Shown here one piece after another: positions 5,659 to 9,595 of a DNA stretch of 9,595 nucleotides. Source of the DNA: an uncultured Bacteroidia bacterium (GTDB taxonomy: Bacteria; Bacteroidota; Bacteroidia; Bacteroidales; UBA932); NCBI GenBank assembly GCA_902795785.1, contig CADBMK010000092.1:1-9595 (forward strand), in the 5' to 3' direction. Below the pieces are notes generated by a model. It had not been told where the DNA came from, made no database searches, and was given only the letters and a program-made list of their open reading frames with translations. How positions within the stretch are numbered: position 1 is the stretch's first letter; every line of letters starts with the position of its first letter. The translations under genes and the position numbers were made by a program.

Positions 5659-6351
5659 CTACTCCCAGTTACCTGCGTTGTTATTAGGAGCAGAGATGCT
5701 TCCGACCTGAAGACCAGGATATCTGTTCTTCTGCTTGCAGTCGTCATCAAGATTGATTCTCTGCTGCTCATTCAGACCCTTGAGAAGCTTCTTGTATGGC
5801 ATTCTTGCCTCGAAGAGAGGAACCTGCACACCTGAGACAAGCTTTGTAACAGCTTCCATCTCAACCTCCTCACCATCTGAGTAAGGGATGTACTTGAGGC
5901 TGTTGATGTCGAAGTTCTCCCTGCTGTGGAAAAGGGTATCCTTAACGTTAACCTTTGTTTCAACAGAGAATACGAGGTGCTTGTCACCTGCCTTGTAGAG
6001 GTCGTAAAGCTGAGCGGCTGTGATACCCTTCTTGCTCTTCTTGATAGCCTCAGTATGTGCCATTGCAAGAGAGTCATCCTGTGAGCCGACCTGCATAATG
6101 ATACTCATCTGACCCTTGTTATAGAACTCGATGAGCGAGTCAACCGTAGAAACGAACTTATTGTTGACACTCTTGTATGCAACCTGAAGAGTACGGATGT
6201 CCTTGAGGTTCTGAACGGCCTGCTCAGAACGGAAGGCTGTCTGCTTGTTGAAGTTGACAGGCTCCATGACACTTCTGACAATTGCAACTACGAGTCCGAC
6301 TGCAACTACGAAGAGAGCAATCTCGACAAGGATTTTTACTGCTTTGTTCAT
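5659..6351 (-). CDS. Single-pass membrane-anchored hypothetical protein
   Basis: Not recognised as a named family. The 230-aa protein begins with a short positive segment (MNKAVK) and one hydrophobic helix (about 7-26), without a signal-peptidase II cysteine, so it is probably an inner-membrane protein with a periplasmic body. Residues 38-76 (FRSEQAVQNLKDIRTLQ, AYKSVNNKF, STVDSLIEF) resemble the helix of pilin/pseudopilin-like Bacteroidota proteins, in which an anchor is followed by a repeat-counting KDIRTAQ-AYK pattern. A long polar C-terminus ends PNNNAGNWE. It heads the minus-strand run, preceded by a promoter candidate and 4 nt before the DUF3822-like gene. A true pilin is doubtful, because no prepilin peptidase site (G-FxxxE) is visible. 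Confidence 0.8.
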   Translation of the reverse strand: MNKAVKILVEIALFVVAVGLVVAIVRSVMEPVNFNKQTAFRSEQAVQNLKDIRTLQVAYKSVNNKFVSTVDSLIEFYNKGQMSIIMQVGSQDDSLAMAHTEAIKKSKKGITAAQLYDLYKAGDKHLVFSVETKVNVKDTLFHSRENFDINSLKYIPYSDGEEVEMEAVTKLVSGVQVPLFEARMPYKKLLKGLNEQQRINLDDDCKQKNRYPGLQVGSISAPNNNAGNWE

Positions 6352-6367
6352 ATTTGTATTAAAGTTT

Positions 6368-6398
6368 TATTGTTCAAACGATATTCGAAATCACAATA
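6368..6398. promoter_or_regulatory. Inverted repeat near the start point of the minus-strand operon
   Basis: TATTGT (6368-6373) and ACAATA (6393-6398) are perfect complements around a 19-nt centre that contains TTC and GAA in near-symmetric positions. It covers the predicted transcription start of the minus-strand operon. It may be an operator, or chance in AT-rich DNA. Confidence 0.25.
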
Positions 6399-6400
6399 GA

Positions 6401-6430
6401 CAAAGTTATGAATTAATTTAAGAAATACAA
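6401..6430 (-). promoter_or_regulatory. Promoter of the hypothetical-DUF3822-rsmD-cstA run
   Basis: On the minus strand TTG (6430-6428) is followed after 19 bp by TAACTTTG (6408-6401), matching both Bacteroidota promoter elements (TTG and TAnnTTTG) at normal spacing. The predicted leader is about 45 nt. It is the best-supported promoter in the window. Confidence 0.6.
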
Positions 6431-6439
6431 TATAATTTG

Positions 6440-6447
6440 TAATTTTG
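6440..6447 (+). promoter_or_regulatory. Candidate -7 element for nrnA
   Basis: TAATTTTG matches TAnnTTTG and would start transcription near 6453, leaving a short leader of about 14 nt. No TTG -33 element is obvious. It probably drives the nrnA-FKBP-FKBP-MATE run. Confidence 0.45.
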
Positions 6448-6466
6448 CATATCAAGAAAAACCGCA

Positions 6467-7507
6467 ATGAAGCCAATTGAAACAGAGAAAATTGCACTTT
6501 TGGACAGAATGTTCGCCAAAGCCTCGAAGGTGGTCCTGACCGCCCACATGGGGCCTGACGGGGACGCTGTCGGAAGCACCACGGCTCTGGCTGCGTACCT
6601 GGAGAAGAAGGGCAAGAAGGTGAAGATCATCCTGCCCGACCCGGTCCCTGATTCGCTTGCATTCATCATCAACGGATTCGAGGACAGAGTCATCATCGGG
6701 AAAACCGAACTTGAAACCTGCCGCAAAGCCGTCGGAGAATGTGACCTTCAGATATCTCTCGACTATAACGGTTTCAAGCGCACCGGCATTCTCGAGGATA
6801 TCCTTTCAGCCAGCAATGCGGAAAAGCTCCTTATCGACCACCACCTCAACCCTGAGACTGAAAGTTTCAGCCTGGTCTTCTCGGAGACCGAGGTTTCATC
6901 AGCCTGTGAACTGCTGTTCCACATCCTGATGGCCCTGCCGGACGTAGGCGGAGATTCCCGCAGGCTTCCTGCCAGGACGGCCGACGCCCTTATGACAGGA
7001 ATGACCACGGACACCAACAATTTTGCAAACTCAGTCTATCCTTCCACCCTTCAGATGGCTTCATCCCTTCTGGCAGCCGGCGTGGACAGGGACGCTATAC
7101 TTGCAAACCTTTACAACAGATACAGGGAGACAAGGCTCCGTCTTATGGGCATCGCCCTCAAGGACCTCATGAAGATCACCCCTGACGGAGTGGCATATAT
7201 TGTGCTGCGGAAAGACCTGCTCGAGGAGTACGACGTAAGGGAGGGTGAGACGGAAGGCTTCGTAAACATGCCGCTGGCCCTTGACAAGGTCAGGATGAGC
7301 ATTCTCCTTAAGGAAGAGGACGACCACTTCCGCGTTTCCATCCGCTCCAAGGAAGGCGTTTCGGCCAACAGGTGCTCAGGACTCTATTTCAACGGAGGAG
7401 GACACGAGAGAGCGGCCGGAGGAAGGCTGTACGTTCCAAAGGACATTGCAACCTACGACGAGGCCGAGAGTTATATTGAAAAAGTAACACATAGTTTTTT
7501 TGAATAG
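6467..7507 (+). CDS. nrnA: DHH/DHHA1 phosphoesterase, NrnA-type nanoRNase/pAp phosphatase
   Basis: Cytoplasmic Mn-dependent phosphoesterase. NrnA relatives degrade 2-5 nt RNAs and dephosphorylate 3'-phosphoadenosine 5'-phosphate; some also act on cyclic-dinucleotide breakdown products. At 346 aa it is slightly longer than Bacillus NrnA (about 313 aa). Motif I HMGPDGDAVGS (27-37; H27, D31, D33), motif II SLDYNGFKR (97-105; D99), motif III DHH (124-126) and motif IV TTDTNNF (180-186; D182) supply the metal site. The C-terminal DHHA1 loop FNGGGHERAAGG (308-319) binds the substrate. All key residues are present. The ATG at 6467 has an AT-rich leader. Its stop overlaps the chosen start of the next gene, and it is the first gene of the plus-strand run. 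Confidence 0.93.
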   Translation: MKPIETEKIALLDRMFAKASKVVLTAHMGPDGDAVGSTTALAAYLEKKGKKVKIILPDPVPDSLAFIINGFEDRVIIGKTELETCRKAVGECDLQISLDYNGFKRTGILEDILSASNAEKLLIDHHLNPETESFSLVFSETEVSSACELLFHILMALPDVGGDSRRLPARTADALMTGMTTDTNNFANSVYPSTLQMASSLLAAGVDRDAILANLYNRYRETRLRLMGIALKDLMKITPDGVAYIVLRKDLLEEYDVREGETEGFVNMPLALDKVRMSILLKEEDDHFRVSIRSKEGVSANRCSGLYFNGGGHERAAGGRLYVPKDIATYDEAESYIEKVTHSFFE

Positions 7508-8060
7508 TATCTTGAACATAATTAAATCAGCGGCCTGCCTGGCCGTAGTCTGCCTTGCCATGGGATGCTCGAAGGAAAACCTGGAAAGCAAATTCGCCAA
7601 CCAGGAGACTAAGATCGAGACTTTCGTTTCGTCCACGATGTCTTCCAACGCAGACGCGACCGTAGCATATAACGGCGGATCAACCATCCTGACCGTAGTT
7701 CACGGGGAGGGGGACGCCCTTGAGAAAAACGGCGTCATCTCCTTCTACTACGCCGGATATATCCTTACCAGTACAACCGTTTCAAGCAGCAACCTCTTCA
7801 CCACCAACGACGAGGCAACGGCAACGTCCGCAGGCTGGACAACAACAGGCGAAGACCCGTATAAAGTACTGACAGTGAAACTCAACGAGGCCAATTTTGT
7901 CAAGGGCCTGAAGAACGGCCTTCCCGGCCTGAAAGCGGGAGACGAGGCATATATCCTGTTTTCAGGAAAATATGGCTTCGGAGATAAGAATCTCGGCACG
8001 ATTCCTGCAAACTCAGCACTGGTCTACCATGTTTGGGTAGAGAGTATTTCAAACGAATAA
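7500..8060 (+). CDS. FKBP-type peptidyl-prolyl cis-trans isomerase lipoprotein, single domain
   Basis: Probable folding helper at the outer membrane. A lipoprotein signal peptide with lipobox LAMG-C (C23) is followed by S-K-E-N, similar to the charged export signal that sends Bacteroidota lipoproteins to the surface. The FKBP fold spans about 60-183: SFYYAGYIL (81-89), GLPGLKAGDEAYILF (140-154), KYGFG (157-161) and TIPANSALVYHV (167-178). The flap Y158 and the IP motif are kept. The FD pair after the first strand and the VIPGW segment are not recognisable, so isomerase activity may be weak. The frame has no ATG before the signal peptide: TTG at 7500 (overlapping the nrnA stop by 8 nt) or TTG at 7512 must be the start. 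Either gives a working signal peptide, and translation coupled to nrnA is likely. Confidence 0.85.
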   Translation: MNSILNIIKSAACLAVVCLAMGCSKENLESKFANQETKIETFVSSTMSSNADATVAYNGGSTILTVVHGEGDALEKNGVISFYYAGYILTSTTVSSSNLFTTNDEATATSAGWTTTGEDPYKVLTVKLNEANFVKGLKNGLPGLKAGDEAYILFSGKYGFGDKNLGTIPANSALVYHVWVESISNE

Positions 8061-8062
8061 CG

Positions 8063-8070
8063 TATATTTG
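8063..8070 (+). promoter_or_regulatory. Candidate internal -7 element before the second FKBP lipoprotein
   Basis: TATATTTG matches TAnnTTTG in the 32-nt spacer between the two lipoprotein genes and would give a leader of about 18 nt. The nearest upstream TTG (8033) is 27 bp away, longer than usual spacing. It may add separate expression of the second lipoprotein and MATE genes. Confidence 0.4.
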
Positions 8071-8092
8071 CACATTGATTCAGAAACTCCAG

Positions 8093-9130
8093 ATGAAAAA
8101 ATCGACAATAACCGCAATTCTCTCAGCCGCAGCAATCGCCCTGATCAGCACCGCCTGCGCAAAAGACGCAGACGAGGTCAAAAACGCCAGTGCGAAAAGA
8201 TACTTTGACGCCTGGATGAGCGTAAACAACGGCACGTCATTCAACGTCCTGTACAGGACTCAGAGAGGCGCATATATCATTGAAGAAGAGCAGGGTAACG
8301 GACAGACACTCAACTACTCCGCAGAAGATACCTGCTATGTGTTCGTGGAATATACGGAATACGACCTCGACGGCAACGTCAAGAACAACAACAGGGAGAG
8401 CATCGCCAAACTTAACGGAGACTACAGCGAAAAATCTTTCTACGGCCCTACCGTATGGCTCCGTGGAACGGATTACCTCTATGCCGGAGTTGACGATATC
8501 CTGGAAGGGATGAAGGTAGGCGGAAGAAGGAAGGCCATCATTCCTGGCTGGCTTCTCTCATACAAGGATTACGACAATGAGGAGCAGTACATCAAGAACT
8601 GCGAGGGCAGCGACAGAATCTACGACATCACCGTTACCGGCACATGCAGCAACATCACCAAATGGGAGATAGACTCATTGGAAAGGTACGTATCCAGGGT
8701 TATGCCTGGCGTAGACTCAACAGGATACGGTTTCTATTACAAGACCATAAACGAGCCTACCGACACCAACACCATTTCAACGGACAGCACCGTTTACATC
8801 AACTATGTCGGAAAGCTCCTGAACGGCAAGATCTTCGATACAAACATCAAGAAAACAGCCATCGACGCGGGCATCTACTCATCAGGTACAACATACGCCC
8901 CGTCAAAAATCACGATGGACGAAACATACACCAGCATCAAGATGGGAGACGACGAGAATTCCATGATTAACGGATTCGCATACGCTATTTCCAAGATGCG
9001 GCCGTTTGAGAAAATCGTCTGCGTCTTCTACTCAGGAAGAGGGTATTCCTACAGCGGAAGCGGCAGTACGATACCGGCATACTCCCCTCTGATGTTTGAG
9101 ATAGAGCTGGTTGACGCTCCGGAGGAATAA
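8093..9130 (+). CDS. Tandem-domain FKBP-type peptidyl-prolyl isomerase lipoprotein
   Basis: A 345-aa surface or outer-membrane lipoprotein. The start at the ATG 8093 is chosen because MKKSTITAIL opens a textbook signal peptide; the frame extends upstream to 8033 but would add 20 residues ahead of it. The lipobox is ISTA-C (C22), followed by AKDADE, an acidic export-signal-like segment. Domain 1 (about 60-183) has CYVFVEYTEYDLDG, GMKVGGRRKAIIPGW (139-153) and a YDITVTG final strand, but no FD pair and no flap AYG/IP motif, so it looks non-catalytic. Domain 2 (about 205-341) has VYINYVGKLLNGKIFD (234-249), INGFAYAISKMRPFEK (292-307), RGYSYSG and TIPAYSPLMFEIELV (326-340), close to complete FKBP. 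It probably acts on exported proteins; partners are unknown. It lies 32 nt after the first FKBP gene and 1 nt before MATE. Confidence 0.88.
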   Translation: MKKSTITAILSAAAIALISTACAKDADEVKNASAKRYFDAWMSVNNGTSFNVLYRTQRGAYIIEEEQGNGQTLNYSAEDTCYVFVEYTEYDLDGNVKNNNRESIAKLNGDYSEKSFYGPTVWLRGTDYLYAGVDDILEGMKVGGRRKAIIPGWLLSYKDYDNEEQYIKNCEGSDRIYDITVTGTCSNITKWEIDSLERYVSRVMPGVDSTGYGFYYKTINEPTDTNTISTDSTVYINYVGKLLNGKIFDTNIKKTAIDAGIYSSGTTYAPSKITMDETYTSIKMGDDENSMINGFAYAISKMRPFEKIVCVFYSGRGYSYSGSGSTIPAYSPLMFEIELVDAPEE

Positions 9131-9131
9131 T
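9121..9131 (+). promoter_or_regulatory. Strong Shine-Dalgarno before the MATE gene
   Basis: GGAGG (9121-9125) lies 6 nt before the ATG at 9132 and overlaps the last codons and stop of the preceding gene. Such a good Shine-Dalgarno is uncommon in Bacteroidota, but it also encodes the Pro-Glu-Glu end of the upstream protein, so selection for ribosome binding is not proven. Confidence 0.4.
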
Positions 9132-9595
9132 ATGGCGGAAAACAAAGGAACGGTTCCCGTCGAACTTGGGACAAAGAAAATAAGTTCACTTCTTAAAGAG
9201 TACGCAGTCCCGGCAATCATCGCCATGACTGCGTCTTCTTTGTACAATATGGTTGACAGCATTTTCATCGGCCATATACCCGAAGTGGGCTCTCTCGCCA
9301 TCAGCGGCCTTGCCGTATCCTTCCCTCTGATGAACCTGGCAGTAGCGTTCGGTACGCTCGTAGGCCTTGGATCATCCACCATCGTTTCCGTCTACCTGGG
9401 ACAGAAAAACTACGAGGCCGCCAACAAGGTTCTCTCCAACAACCTCACCCTGAACCTTATCATCGGCACGCTGTTCTCCATTATCACCCTGACGTTCCTG
9501 AATCCTATACTTACGTTCTTCGGAGCCAGCGAGAACACAATCGTCTATGCAAGGGACTATATGACGGTCATCCTCCTGGGCAACGTGTTTACGCA
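9132..9595 (+). CDS. MATE family efflux transporter (5' part, cut by the window end)
   Basis: Inner-membrane Na+- or H+-coupled exporter of the MATE/NorM class, which expels cationic drugs and metabolites. Only the first 154 residues are in the window. A polar N-terminus (1-20) is followed by the family pattern YNMVDSIFIGH (38-48), then SGLAVSFPLMNLAVAFGTLV (58-77), GLGSSTIVSVYLGQKNYEAA (78-97) and LSNNLTLNL, covering about the first three to four of the usual twelve helices. The reading frame is intact to the edge. The start is fixed by the 1-nt gap (TAA-T-ATG) after the FKBP gene, which implies translational coupling. Drug specificity cannot be told. Confidence 0.92.
   Translation, partial: MAENKGTVPVELGTKKISSLLKEYAVPAIIAMTASSLYNMVDSIFIGHIPEVGSLAISGLAVSFPLMNLAVAFGTLVGLGSSTIVSVYLGQKNYEAANKVLSNNLTLNLIIGTLFSIITLTFLNPILTFFGASENTIVYARDYMTVILLGNVFT

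Noticed and set aside
5655..5771. Longer start (5771) for the DUF3822-like gene
   Set aside because: It would overlap the upstream gene by about 113 nt in another frame. The extra 39 residues look like ordinary out-of-frame translation, and an ATG 4 nt after the upstream stop is available.
8033..8092. Upstream start for the tandem FKBP lipoprotein
   Set aside because: The extra 20 residues would put a polar stretch ahead of a complete signal peptide and overlap the previous gene. The ATG at 8093 begins a standard lipoprotein leader.

Overview
The window looks like a chromosomal segment of a Bacteroidales-type bacterium (phylum Bacteroidota), probably an uncultured gut or rumen lineage. The evidence is TAnnTTTG -7 promoter motifs in front of several genes, AT-rich leaders without Shine-Dalgarno sequences, lipoproteins with a charged motif just after the acylated cysteine, a DUF3822-like gene beside rsmD, and a NrnA-type DHH phosphoesterase. 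The genus cannot be fixed from the sequence.

Left part (1-2331): mazG (minus strand) and a Cat2/AbfT-type CoA-transferase gene (plus strand) diverge from a 68-bp spacer. The spacer holds -7 motifs facing both ways and a perfect 7-bp inverted repeat at the predicted start of the CoA-transferase transcript. The CoA-transferase gene is followed by a 26-bp tandem repeat and a strong intrinsic terminator.

Middle part (2332-3030): a gene-free island of about 700 bp lies between two terminators that face each other, one for the CoA-transferase and one for cstA. It holds four copies of a roughly 50-bp repeat with CCGTACA/TGTACGG arms (two pairs, each with an exact 50-bp period), a concentric imperfect palindrome of about 160 bp, a GC-rich segment, and two long purine tracts that share sequence. 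No credible gene was found there. It is the least explained part of the window.

Right of the island (3091-6351, minus strand): a tightly spaced run is read in the order membrane-anchored hypothetical protein, DUF3822-like protein (apparently lacking its N-terminal part), rsmD (16S rRNA methyltransferase), cstA (carbon-starvation/pyruvate-type transporter). A TTG-N19-TAACTTTG promoter candidate precedes the first gene.

Far right (6467-9595, plus strand): nrnA (nanoRNase/pAp phosphatase), two FKBP-type peptidyl-prolyl isomerase lipoproteins (one single-domain, one tandem-domain) and a MATE efflux transporter cut by the window end. Spacing is an overlap, 32 nt and 1 nt, so this is probably one operon with a possible internal promoter before the second lipoprotein. 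The lipoproteins probably fold or hold proteins at the outer membrane or cell surface. Nothing ties them functionally to nrnA or the MATE gene except co-transcription.
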